NCBI GenBank assembly: GCA_041499965.1
Contig: JBGQLG010000247.1
Coordinates: 1-7,714, forward strand
Length of the DNA: 7,714 nucleotides
DNA from: AR5 sp041499965
GTDB lineage: Bacteria > Methylomirabilota > Methylomirabilia > Rokubacteriales > CSP1-6
Reading direction: 5' to 3'
This document shows, piece after piece, positions 1 to 5,781 of this stretch; the first letter of the stretch is position 1; every line of letters starts with the position of its first letter. The position numbers and the translations under genes are program-made. The notes under the pieces are model-generated. The model searched no databases and was not told the DNA's origin. It worked only from the letters and a program-made list of their open reading frames with translations.

Positions 1-363
1 CTGGCCGGCTTCATCCGCGAAATCCCCATCGAGGTGGAAGAAGCCGCGTTCCTCGACGGCGCCGGCCGCCTCACCGCCCTGCGCCGGATCGTGCTGCCGC
101 TGATCGCCCCCGGCGTCGCCTCCGCCGCGCTCCTCACCTTCCTGGCCTCGTGGAACGAGTTCCTCTTCGCCTACACCTTCACCGCCACCGAAGCCAGCCG
201 CACCGTCCCCGTCGCCCTCGCCCTCTTCCCCGGCGTCTTCGAGATCCCCTGGGGCGACATTGCCGCGGCGTCGATCCTCGCCAGTCTCCCCCCGATCATC
301 ATCGTGGTGGGCCTGCAGCGCTGGCTAGTCCGCGGCCTCGTGGCCGGCGCGATGAAAGACTGA
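1..363 (+). CDS. Carbohydrate ABC transporter permease, CUT1/MalG-like, 5'-truncated by window edge
   Basis: Inner-membrane permease subunit of a sugar ABC importer. Only the last 120 codons are present; the frame is open from base 1. The cytoplasmic EAA loop that docks onto the ATPase is clear: EEAAFLDGAG at fragment residues 13-22, then the conserved LPL at 33-35 and P38. Two hydrophobic segments follow (about 39-52 and 88-106). The stretch NEFLFAYTF and the C-terminal GLVAGAMKD are typical of MalG/SugB-type (CUT1) permeases, so a sugar or polyol substrate is likely, though the exact one cannot be read from this part. Translation ends at TGA 361-363 and the gene is convergent with the next one, 43 bp away. 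No ABC gene follows on this strand, so the rest of the transporter must lie to the left of the window. Confidence 0.93.
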   Translation: MAGFIREIPIEVEEAAFLDGAGRLTALRRIVLPLIAPGVASAALLTFLASWNEFLFAYTFTATEASRTVPVALALFPGVFEIPWGDIAAASILASLPPIIIVVGLQRWLVRGLVAGAMKD

Positions 364-406
364 GAGACTGACGAGCAGACAAGCGACGAGTGGCCCACGA
401 GAGGTC

Positions 407-778
407 TCACGCTCCGCGGAGGGCAGCCCAGGCGAGCGCTCCCCAGCCGAGGATGAAGGCCAGGCCGCCGAGGGGAGTGATGGCGCCGAGCCAGCGCTGG
501 CCGGTGAACGACAGGAGATAGAGGCTGCCGGAGAAGATCACCGTGCCGGCAACGAAGAGCCAGCCGGCCGCGACGGCGGCGCCGCCGGGCCAGCGATCCA
601 CCGCCCACGCCGCGGCCAGGAGCGCGAGCGCGTGATACATGTGATAGCGCGCGCCGGTCTCGAAGACGCCCAGCATGTCGGGGACCAGCCGGGCGCGGAG
701 GGCGTGGGCGCCGAAGGCGCCGGCGGCGACGGCCAGCAGTGCGGAGAGCGCGCCGAGCGCGAAGAAGACGCGGTCCAC
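407..778 (-). CDS. DUF423 family small membrane protein (YgdD-like)
   Basis: A 123-residue integral membrane protein of the DUF423 family, whose molecular function is not established. The family signatures are all present: GAFGAH at 20-25, TGxxYxxxH at 41-49, GTVIFSGSLYLL at 78-89 and TPLGGLAFILGW at 101-112. Four hydrophobic segments fit the usual 4-TM layout, and the length equals that of E. coli YgdD. I chose the GTG at 778 because GAGGGA lies 8 nt upstream. An alternative GTG at 784 overlaps the previous stop as GTGA but would leave only 2 nt after that Shine-Dalgarno. Either start implies translational coupling to the 118-residue protein upstream. It is the last gene of the DUF72 unit, and no clear terminator hairpin with a T-run is visible in 364-406. 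Confidence 0.92.
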   Translation of the reverse strand: MDRVFFALGALSALLAVAAGAFGAHALRARLVPDMLGVFETGARYHMYHALALLAAAWAVDRWPGGAAVAAGWLFVAGTVIFSGSLYLLSFTGQRWLGAITPLGGLAFILGWGALAWAALRGA

Positions 779-780
779 GC

Positions 781-1137
781 TCACAGTCCCTCGCCCCACT
801 GGGCGTAGAACTCGAGCGGGCGCCCGATCAGGAAGCGCTCGAAGTCGGCGTGGAAGCGCTCGGCCGCCACGTTCTCGAGAAAGCACGTGGTGGTCGCTTC
901 CTCCAGCTCGGAGTCGGGCTCGGCCATGCACTCGGCCAGCACCCAGCCAAGCGCCTGCAGCCGCGGCGGCGGCAGCTCCTCGTAGCACTCGCAGAAGTAC
1001 TGGCTGAACTCGGCGAAGGCACCGCACAGCGTGAAGGAGCCGTCGTCCTCGCGGCTCATGTTGTCGGGCGCCTCCCAGTGCTCGGCAAAGTCGGGAAAGA
1101 GCTCGATGAGACTGCCGATCAACTCGTCCGGGGTCAT
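781..1137 (-). CDS. Acidic 118-residue cytosolic protein of unknown function
   Basis: I do not recognise this with confidence. It is a soluble, strongly acidic protein (runs such as SREDDG at 28-33 and EPDSELEE at 73-80) with five cysteines (38, 49, 51, 70, 85), including a CxC. It has no signal peptide or membrane segment. The overall feel (a FPDF start, alternating aromatic and acidic helices, a late RxLEFYAQW) resembles small immunity- or DUF7674-like proteins, but that is only an impression. The ATG at 1137 was chosen because the open frame further upstream overlaps the end of the DUF72 gene and loses any acidic character. The start lies 11 bp after the DUF72 stop, with only a weak Shine-Dalgarno, and the stop overlaps or abuts the DUF423 start. 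Codon use matches its neighbours, so it is likely a real gene in this operon. Confidence 0.8.
   Translation of the reverse strand: MTPDELIGSLIELFPDFAEHWEAPDNMSREDDGSFTLCGAFAEFSQYFCECYEELPPPRLQALGWVLAECMAEPDSELEEATTTCFLENVAAERFHADFERFLIGRPLEFYAQWGEGL
787..792 (-). promoter_or_regulatory. Ribosome binding site GAGGGA that decides the DUF423 start
   Basis: On the minus strand GAGGGA is followed by 8 nt and then GTG (778). The competing GTG at 784 would be only 2 nt away. The site lies inside the last codons of the upstream gene, consistent with coupled translation. Confidence 0.55.
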
Positions 1138-1148
1138 GCTCGCGTAGC

Positions 1149-1859
1149 CTACGCGGATTCCAGCAGCGCTGCCAGGCGGGCGCCCAGCGCCGGCCCGGTG
1201 CCCGCGTCCTCGTGCTTGAAGAACACGAAGGCGTCCCGCCACCGGGCCCCGATGCGCCGGATGGTCGCGAGCCAGCCGCGCAGGTCGTCGTCCTCGTAGC
1301 CGGTCGCGCGCAGGCGCAGGTAGCCCCAGTCGGCGGTGGCCACGGCCGGCGTGGCGCCGTCGTCGTTGTCGGCGATGCAGAGGGCGGCGTTCCGCGCGGC
1401 CAGGCGCGTGTACACCTCGTCGGTGAACCAGGTGGCGTTGCGGAACTCGAACGCCGCGCGCACGTCGGGCGGCAGCAGCGCCAGCAGGTCAGCGAGCCGG
1501 CCGACATCTACCTTGAAGTTCGGCGGGAGCTGGAAGAGCAGTGGACCGAGCCGCTCTCCCAGCAGGCGGGCGGTGTCGCAGAAGACGCGCACGGGCTCGT
1601 CCACCTCGCGCAGCCGGGCGAAGTGCGTGATGCGCTGGGGCGCCTTGAGCACGAAGGTGAAGCGCGCCGGCACCGTCGCCGCCCAGCCCCCCACCACCTT
1701 CGCCGTCGGCATCCGGTAGAACGTGTTGTTCACCTCTACCGTCGAGAACCGCTCAGCGTAGTAGGCGAGCATCCCGGCCGGCTTCATGTCCTTGGGATAG
1801 AACGACCCGCGCCACTCCGTGTAGTTCCAGCCCGACGTTCCCACTCGGACGATCATCAT
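1149..1859 (-). CDS. DUF72 domain-containing protein (YecE-like TIM barrel)
   Basis: A 236-residue soluble protein of the DUF72/YecE family, a TIM-barrel fold of unknown biochemical activity. Family landmarks run in order: VGTSGW at 6-11, the VEVNNTFYRMP block at 41-51, LKAPQRITH at 71-79, LGPLLFQLPPNF at 104-115, EFRNATWF at 138-145, YLRLRATGY at 180-188 and a terminal FVFFKHED at 211-218. The last block is the subgroup form that replaces the more usual YFNN-type motif. Length is normal for the shorter subgroup, so it looks intact. Two tandem ATGs (1859, 1856) are possible starts, and neither has a strong Shine-Dalgarno. It heads the three-gene set with the acidic protein and DUF423 and lies 64 bp downstream of the exported protein, so it could have its own promoter, but I see no convincing -35/-10 pair. 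Confidence 0.94.
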   Translation of the reverse strand: MMIVRVGTSGWNYTEWRGSFYPKDMKPAGMLAYYAERFSTVEVNNTFYRMPTAKVVGGWAATVPARFTFVLKAPQRITHFARLREVDEPVRVFCDTARLLGERLGPLLFQLPPNFKVDVGRLADLLALLPPDVRAAFEFRNATWFTDEVYTRLAARNAALCIADNDDGATPAVATADWGYLRLRATGYEDDDLRGWLATIRRIGARWRDAFVFFKHEDAGTGPALGARLAALLESA

Positions 1860-1923
1860 CGCGGAGTCGCCGGGTGCGCCCGACCTGCGTTGGCCCGAGG
1901 CCGCTCCCCTGCGAGGACCAGCA

Positions 1924-2301
1924 CTATTTGTCTTTGGTCAACGTGATCTTGATGTCGGGGCCCGTGCCAGTCATCTGGTTGCCGGAGATCGTCAGCTCGG
2001 TTCTGAGGTACGTCAGCCTATTTCCCGATAGGCTGCCGTTGAACATGAACTCGATCGTCCGTTTTCCCACGAGCTCAACCTTGCCAAAAACCTTCTGGCC
2101 CTCGACGCGTGTGATCGTCAGGTAGTACCGCCCGCTTTCTGACGCCACGTGGGAGCTGATCCACGAACCCGACCAGAGTCCGATCAGCGTCCCGGGATCG
2201 ACGTCCGCTGTCTGGGGCCACGTGGTCGGCGCGAGTGCGGCGACCACGAAGGCGGCGACGATAGGCAACAGGAGGGCAGTCCGTAGCCAGTTCCGCGTCA
2301 T
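1924..2301 (-). CDS. Small exported hypothetical protein, probable beta-sandwich
   Basis: A 125-residue protein with a clear Sec-type signal: basic N-region (MTRNWLR), hydrophobic core at about 9-24 and a small-residue ALA before residue 25 as a possible cleavage site. There is no lipobox cysteine. The mature part alternates beta-prone stretches and glycines: GLWSGSW at about 41-47, then RYYLTITRVEG, KVFGKVELVGK, and an ending GPDIKITLTKDK. This W-G-x-W plus repeated strand pattern is common in small secreted barrel or sandwich proteins of unknown function. The start is strongly supported by AAGGAG 6 nt upstream. It follows the SDR stop by 15 bp, so it is probably co-transcribed. The region looks less GC-rich than the flanking genes, which may hint at a different origin. 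No specific function can be assigned. Confidence 0.85.
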   Translation of the reverse strand: MTRNWLRTALLLPIVAAFVVAALAPTTWPQTADVDPGTLIGLWSGSWISSHVASESGRYYLTITRVEGQKVFGKVELVGKRTIEFMFNGSLSGNRLTYLRTELTISGNQMTGTGPDIKITLTKDK

Positions 2302-2307
2302 GAGGTT

Positions 2308-2313
2308 CTCCTT
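2308..2313 (-). promoter_or_regulatory. Strong Shine-Dalgarno AAGGAG of the exported protein
   Basis: AAGGAG is spaced 6 nt from ATG 2301, within the 15-bp gap after the SDR stop. It is one of the best ribosome binding sites in the window and fixes this start. Confidence 0.75.
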
Positions 2314-2316
2314 CGA

Positions 2317-3135
2317 TCAGATCGTCAGCAGCCCGCCGTTGGGCGAGAGCCACTGTCCGGTGATGAAGCTCGCATCGTCAGAAGCGAGAAAGAGGGCGAC
2401 GGCGGCGATCTCCTTCGGATCGCCGAGGCGCCCCATCGGCGTCTGGCGCTCGGCCAGCATGCGCACCATGGGCGGGAGCGGATCGAGGATGGGCGTGTCG
2501 ATCCACCCCGGGCAGATGGCGTTCACGCGGATGCCACGGGTGGCGACCTCCTTGGCCACCGAGCGCGTGAAGCCGAGGATGCCGGCCTTGGCCGCGCCGT
2601 AGTGCGGCGCCACCTCGATGCCCATCAGCCCGGCCACGCTGGAGATGTTCACGATGGCCCCGCGGTTGACGCGGCTCATGAGCCTGAGCGCCTCGCGCGT
2701 GCAGTAGAACGTGCCGTTGAGGTGCACGGCGAGCATCCGGGCCCACGCCTCGTCGCTGAGCGACTGGGTCACGTCCCAGTGCGTCTCCACCTTGCCGGCC
2801 ATCATCTCGGCGATGCGCGTCTGGGCCTTGGCGTGAAACGCCTCGCGCCCGCTGGCGTCCACCTCGCCGATGCCGGCGTTGTTGACGAGCACGTCGAGGC
2901 CGCCGAAGGCGCGCTCGACCTCGGCGAACATCGCGCGCACCTGGGCGCTGTCGGCCACGTCGGCAGCCAGGCCGCGGGCGGCGCCGCCGATCTCGCCGGC
3001 GGTGCGCTCGGCGGTGTCCTTGTGGATGTCGTTGACGACGACGCGCGCGCCCTCCTCGGCGAAGCGCAGGGCGATGGCCCGGCCGATGCCGGAGCCGCCC
3101 CCGGTGACCAGCGCCACCCGTCCTTCCAGTCGCAT
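2317..3135 (-). CDS. SDR family NAD(P)-dependent oxidoreductase with an internal insertion
   Basis: A classical short-chain dehydrogenase/reductase, 272 residues, cytosolic. The Rossmann dinucleotide motif TGGGSGIG is at 11-18, and Asp36 at the end of strand beta-2 favours NAD(H) over NADP(H). Also present are the ADV adenine-ring motif at 58-60, NNAG at 85-88, and the catalytic tetrad N140, S166, Y179, K183 (YGAAK). PG at 209-210 and a normal C-terminus complete the fold. The distance from NNAG to N140 is 52 residues, roughly 20-25 more than in a usual family member; the extra helical stretch (about 92-125) is rich in Ala, Glu, Arg and Met. Substrate is unknown. The start is supported by GGGAG 8 nt upstream. 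It begins 4 bp after the LLM remnant stop and precedes the exported protein, so all are probably in one transcript. Confidence 0.95.
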   Translation of the reverse strand: MRLEGRVALVTGGGSGIGRAIALRFAEEGARVVVNDIHKDTAERTAGEIGGAARGLAADVADSAQVRAMFAEVERAFGGLDVLVNNAGIGEVDASGREAFHAKAQTRIAEMMAGKVETHWDVTQSLSDEAWARMLAVHLNGTFYCTREALRLMSRVNRGAIVNISSVAGLMGIEVAPHYGAAKAGILGFTRSVAKEVATRGIRVNAICPGWIDTPILDPLPPMVRMLAERQTPMGRLGDPKEIAAVALFLASDDASFITGQWLSPNGGLLTI

Positions 3136-3139
3136 ACCC

Positions 3140-3361
3140 TTATCTCCCGACCCCCGCCGTCTCGTCGACGGCGGCGTCCTCGCGGAAGTGCGGAATGGCC
3201 TCCTGGGAGAAGAGCTGCATCATCTCCAGGGTGGCCTCGTGGCCGCCGCCGTTCATGCCGGAGCAGACGATGCCGGCTTTCAGCTCGTCGGAGAAGACGC
3301 GCAGTTTGTCGCGCACGGTGGCCGGGCTGCCGGAGACCGCGTTGTGGGTGACCTCGGGCAT
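3140..3361 (-). pseudogene. C-terminal remnant of an LLM-class (luciferase-like) flavin-dependent oxidoreductase
   Basis: This 73-codon frame matches only the last part of a luciferase-like monooxygenase, a family normally about 300-400 residues. The pattern SGSPATVRDKL at 10-20 corresponds to the common GTPExVxxxL segment, and LFSQEAIPHFRE at 50-61 to the usual LFxxEVxPxFR end helix. The flavin-binding TIM-barrel part is missing. Upstream in the same frame the sequence is out-of-frame shadow of the membrane-protein gene and hits a TGA at 3443-3445, so the N-terminus is not hidden behind a simple frameshift. An ATG at 3361 happens to lie 4 bp after the upstream stop, so a short peptide could still be made, but the Shine-Dalgarno is poor. 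The stop is 4 bp before the SDR start, the spacing expected of the original LLM-SDR operon. Most likely a deletion or insertion scar. Confidence 0.72.
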
Positions 3362-3365
3362 GGCC

Positions 3366-3959
3366 CTAGGGCGGGAACCTTCGGTCGAGGCTGCGCCTGC
3401 CGAGGAAGGCGAGGTAGAGGTCCATCGCCTCGCCCACCGAGGTCACCCGCTCGACGTCCGAGAGAAACGCGGTCCGTTCCGCGACCGGCAGCGTACCGGG
3501 GAGATTCTCGCGAATGGTCTTCTTGACCACCGCAAGATCGCTGTACTTCGTCGCCCGCGTTCCGATGAAGTCCTTGCTCGCCTCGAACTGATAGACCTCG
3601 ATCGCCCGCATCAGCTGAGGCTCGAACATCTGGACGACCGTCTCGATGCCGATGGGAAGGGCCTGGGGTCCGGCGCCGACGCTGAACAACCGTATGTGGA
3701 AGAAGGCCTTGATGCTGATGCCGACGAGGACGGCCCGAACCCAGGGATTCGAGACACCGGGGCCCTCCAGCGTCACGCCGACGTACTCGAAGAGCGCCAT
3801 GACGAGAAAGCCGAGCGCGGCATAGATCAAGACGTAGGTGTACAGCGCCGGGCATCGCTTGAGAAGGAAGAAGGTCCGGGGATACTTCGAGGTCACCAGC
3901 TCCAGCCACGTGAACAGCGCGGTGATTCCGAAGGCGAGAAGGGGCGGCCCCAACACCAT
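3366..3959 (-). CDS. Membrane protein of unknown function with cytosolic C-terminal domain
   Basis: I do not recognise the family. The 197-residue product has an N-terminal membrane part, with hydrophobic segments at about 3-22, 39-58 and 72-93 separated by basic loops (SKYPR, LLKR). A soluble, charged C-terminal half (about 95-197) is rich in predicted helices, with pieces such as ATKYSDLAVVKKTIREN and a final GRRSLDRRF. No enzymatic motif is visible. ATG 3959 lies 3 bp after the stop of the winged-helix gene, so the two are almost certainly translated together and may form a functional pair. Its stop is 4 bp before the LLM remnant. Base composition seems less GC-extreme than the MFS gene upstream. 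Start choice rests on the coupling, since no good Shine-Dalgarno is visible. Confidence 0.82.
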   Translation of the reverse strand: MVLGPPLLAFGITALFTWLELVTSKYPRTFFLLKRCPALYTYVLIYAALGFLVMALFEYVGVTLEGPGVSNPWVRAVLVGISIKAFFHIRLFSVGAGPQALPIGIETVVQMFEPQLMRAIEVYQFEASKDFIGTRATKYSDLAVVKKTIRENLPGTLPVAERTAFLSDVERVTSVGEAMDLYLAFLGRRSLDRRFPP

Positions 3960-3962
3960 CGG

Positions 3963-4160
3963 CTAGCGGTGTTGCTTCAGACTGACATCCTCATCCTGGA
4001 CCTGGATCACGCCCTGCTGCGCGAGCCCGTCCAAGAACTCGCGGATCTCGCCGGGCTGGCGACCGAGCAGCTTGGCGATCAACCCGACCGGGACCGGCCG
4101 GGGGGCGTATTCCTTCAGCATGTTCACGATCATCGTCGAGAGACCGACCACCTCGGCCAT
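3963..4160 (-). CDS. Small winged-helix/HTH-fold protein
   Basis: A 65-residue protein that is nothing more than one compact winged-helix-like domain. Helix 1 (about 6-18, STMIVNMLKEY) is followed by VPVGLIAKLLGRQPGEIREFLDGLAQQG at about 24-51, read here as helix-turn-recognition-helix, and then a short VIQVQDEDVSL wing. Such domains bind DNA or serve as protein interaction modules. The absence of any partner domain suggests either a local regulator or an accessory of the membrane protein that starts 3 bp downstream. ATG 4160 is supported by GGAGG 9 nt upstream. It is the first gene of the run reaching to 1924, with 71 bp separating it from the MFS stop, so a promoter may lie in 4161-4231, though I cannot identify one. 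Confidence 0.8.
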   Translation of the reverse strand: MAEVVGLSTMIVNMLKEYAPRPVPVGLIAKLLGRQPGEIREFLDGLAQQGVIQVQDEDVSLKQHR

Positions 4161-4231
4161 CCCTGAGTGCCTCCGACGTCAATCTACACGGCCCATCTTC
4201 GGCGGGCAAGCCAGGCGCCGGCAATCGCCAC

Positions 4232-5464
4232 CTACATGTGTTCCGAGTTGCGGCGCGCACGCCACAAGAGCGTGACCACCACCACGGCCACGGAGCCCCC
4301 GGCGCCGGTGATGAAGAAGCCGGCCTTCGGGCCGAAGGCCTCGACGACCGAGCCGACCAGGAAGGCGCCGAACGGCGTCATGCCGGCGAACATCAGCGTG
4401 TGCAGGCTCATGACCCGGCCGCGCAGGTCGTCGGGCACGCTGAGCTGCACCGTCGTGTTGGCGCCGGTCATGAAGAGCATGCCGCAGAACCCCATGACCG
4501 CCAGCAGCGCGACGGCCAGACCGAAGCTGTTGACGCTGGCCATCACCATCGTCGCCAGCCCCAGCATGAGGGCGGCGGTGACCAGCACGTTCGTGGGCGG
4601 GCGGTCGGCGCCCAGCGAGGCCAGCACGATGGCGCCGGCCACGGCGCCGCAGCCGACCGAGGTCATCAGCAGGCCGAAGCCGTGGGCGTCCTGGTGCAGG
4701 ATGTCGCGCGCCAGCAACGGCACCAGCGTGTTGTAGTTGAAGAAGAACGCGCTGACGGCCATGACCAGGCTCATCACCAGCGCGATGCGCGGCGTGCGCA
4801 GCGCGTACCGCACGCCCTCGGTGACCTCCTGGCGCATGGCCCGGCCGCTCGAGGCGCGCGGCAGCCCGGCCGCCCGCAGCGCCAGCAGTGCCGCGATCAC
4901 GGCCAGGAACGACAGCCCGTTGGCGAAGAAGGCCAGCGCGGTGCCCCAGCGCGCGATGACGAGCCCGGCCAGCGCGGGGCCGATCACGCGGGCGCCGTTG
5001 AACATCGCCGAATTCAACGCGATGGCGCTGCGCAGCGACTCACGCCCCACCATCTCGACGATGAACGCCTGCCGCGTCGGCATGTCTACCGTGTTCGCCA
5101 CGCCGTAGACCGCCGCCATCACCACGACATGCCAGTACTGCACGTGACCGCGGTAGACCAGCACGGCCAGCACCAGCGCCTGCACGCACATCACCGACTG
5201 GGTGGCGACCAGCAGCCGCCGCTTCGGTAGCCGATCCGCCATCGCCCCCGCCACAAACGACAGGAACAGCACCGGCGCGAACTGCAGCGTCCCGATCAAC
5301 CCCAACCGAAACGGCGAGTTCGTCAGCTCGAGCACGAGCCACGACTGCGCCACCGACTGCATCCAGGTGCCCACGAGCGACACGAGCTGGCCCGCGAAGA
5401 AGAGGCGAAAGTCGCGATGGGCAAATGCACGGAGGGGAGCCGGGTAGGTCGTGGGGTCCGGCAC
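4232..5464 (-). CDS. MFS transporter, MFS_3/EntS-like exporter
   Basis: A 410-residue, 12-TM major facilitator superfamily protein of the MFS_3 (enterobactin exporter EntS-like) group. Characteristic points are the N-terminal FRLFFAGQLVSLVGTWMQ at 19-36, motif A GAMADRLPKRR at 73-83 between TM2 and TM3, the family-typical DMPTRQAF at 127-134, GARVIGPALAG at 157-167 in TM5, and NTTVQLSVPDDLRGRVMSLH at 336-355 between TM10 and TM11. The family exports siderophores and other small molecules by proton antiport; the substrate here is unknown. The start is the GTG at 5464, the only sensible one before the conserved FRLFF block. No Shine-Dalgarno is visible, and the upstream 20 nt run straight into the inverted-repeat arm. 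Length is complete. No siderophore biosynthesis genes are nearby. Confidence 0.93.
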   Translation of the reverse strand: MPDPTTYPAPLRAFAHRDFRLFFAGQLVSLVGTWMQSVAQSWLVLELTNSPFRLGLIGTLQFAPVLFLSFVAGAMADRLPKRRLLVATQSVMCVQALVLAVLVYRGHVQYWHVVVMAAVYGVANTVDMPTRQAFIVEMVGRESLRSAIALNSAMFNGARVIGPALAGLVIARWGTALAFFANGLSFLAVIAALLALRAAGLPRASSGRAMRQEVTEGVRYALRTPRIALVMSLVMAVSAFFFNYNTLVPLLARDILHQDAHGFGLLMTSVGCGAVAGAIVLASLGADRPPTNVLVTAALMLGLATMVMASVNSFGLAVALLAVMGFCGMLFMTGANTTVQLSVPDDLRGRVMSLHTLMFAGMTPFGAFLVGSVVEAFGPKAGFFITGAGGSVAVVVVTLLWRARRNSEHM

Positions 5465-5471
5465 CCGCGTA

Positions 5472-5553
5472 GTCTACTTCGCCGCCGCCCGGCGCGTCGC
5501 TCTGCCGCTCGGCCGCGCACGAGGCGGCGGGGGAGCCGCGGCCGGCCGGCGCG
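5472..5553. repeat. Left arm of an 82-bp near-perfect inverted repeat
   Basis: This arm is the reverse complement of 5695-5776, with 79 of 82 positions matching. The mismatches are at 5484, 5488 and 5493, all transitions, and 5494-5553 (60 bp) is uninterrupted. With a one-base gap, weaker similarity (12 of 15) continues inward to about 5568. The outer end is GTCTACTTCGCC, 7 bp from the GTG start of the MFS_3 gene. Confidence 0.97.
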
Positions 5554-5568
5554 CCGATCGCTCGCCTG

Positions 5569-5678
5569 AACCGCGCGAGCGGGGTTCGCGCGGGCCCCCC
5601 ATCCCCCTGAGGGGGCTGGGTCGTTGTCCAGCAGACCGTTGGCGGCGCGTTCACCCCGCCGGCAGAGATTGCGGGAGG
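5569..5678. other. Spacer of the inverted repeat, containing three local hairpins
   Basis: The 110-bp spacer is itself structured. Stem 1 pairs CCGCGCGA (5571-5578) with TCGCGCGG (5586-5593), 8 bp with a 7-nt loop. Stem 2 at 5598-5620 is CCCATCCCCC/GGGGGCTGGG around a TGA loop, 9 of 10 pairs. Stem 3 pairs GGCGG (5641-5645) with CCGCC (5656-5660). No gene is convincing here; short open frames cross it in several phases but resemble no protein. Confidence 0.7.
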
Positions 5679-5694
5679 CAGGCTCGCGCTCGGT

Positions 5695-5776
5695 CGCGCC
5701 GGCCGGCCGCGGCTCCCCCGCCGCCTCGTGCGCGGCCGAGCGGCAGAGCGACGCACCGGACGGTGGCGAAGTAGAC
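5695..5776. repeat. Right arm of the 82-bp near-perfect inverted repeat
   Basis: Partner of 5472-5553; inward, similarity continues to about 5679. The outer end GGCGAAGTAGAC lies 5 bp beyond the stop codon of the MFS gene at 5782-6939. In a minus-strand transcript two of the three mismatches become G-U pairs, giving 81 of 82 pairs. No obvious target-site duplication flanks the pair (left flank CCCGCGTA, right flank CGCTCTCA). Confidence 0.97.
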
Positions 5777-5781
5777 CGCTC

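Noticed and set aside
364..421. Intrinsic terminator between the convergent ABC permease and DUF423 genes
   Set aside because: Only tiny palindromes are present (GAGAGGTCTC at 399-408, CTCCGCGGAG at 412-421), and neither is followed by a T-run on either strand.
3195..4166. Long open frame on the plus strand (about 323 codons) across the LLM stub, membrane protein and winged-helix genes
   Set aside because: It is antisense to genes with recognisable domains or good starts, its product is low-complexity and charged (Arg/Asp/Glu/His-rich) with no motif, and such frames are routine in GC-rich DNA.
4161..4231. Terminator or promoter between the MFS_3 stop and the winged-helix gene
   Set aside because: Only weak GC-rich dyads and no T-run or paired promoter boxes; nothing beyond the GGAGG ribosome binding site could be supported.
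4238..5230. Open frame on the plus strand of about 330 codons opposite the MFS_3 gene
   Set aside because: A His/Arg/Gln-rich nonsense product; the other strand encodes a clear transporter.
5465..5781. Intergenic open frames through the inverted repeat, including a conserved-looking VALPLGRARGGGG stretch in both arms
   Set aside because: The shared peptide is only a consequence of the DNA repeat; the frames extend into neighbouring genes out of phase, and nothing resembles a known protein.
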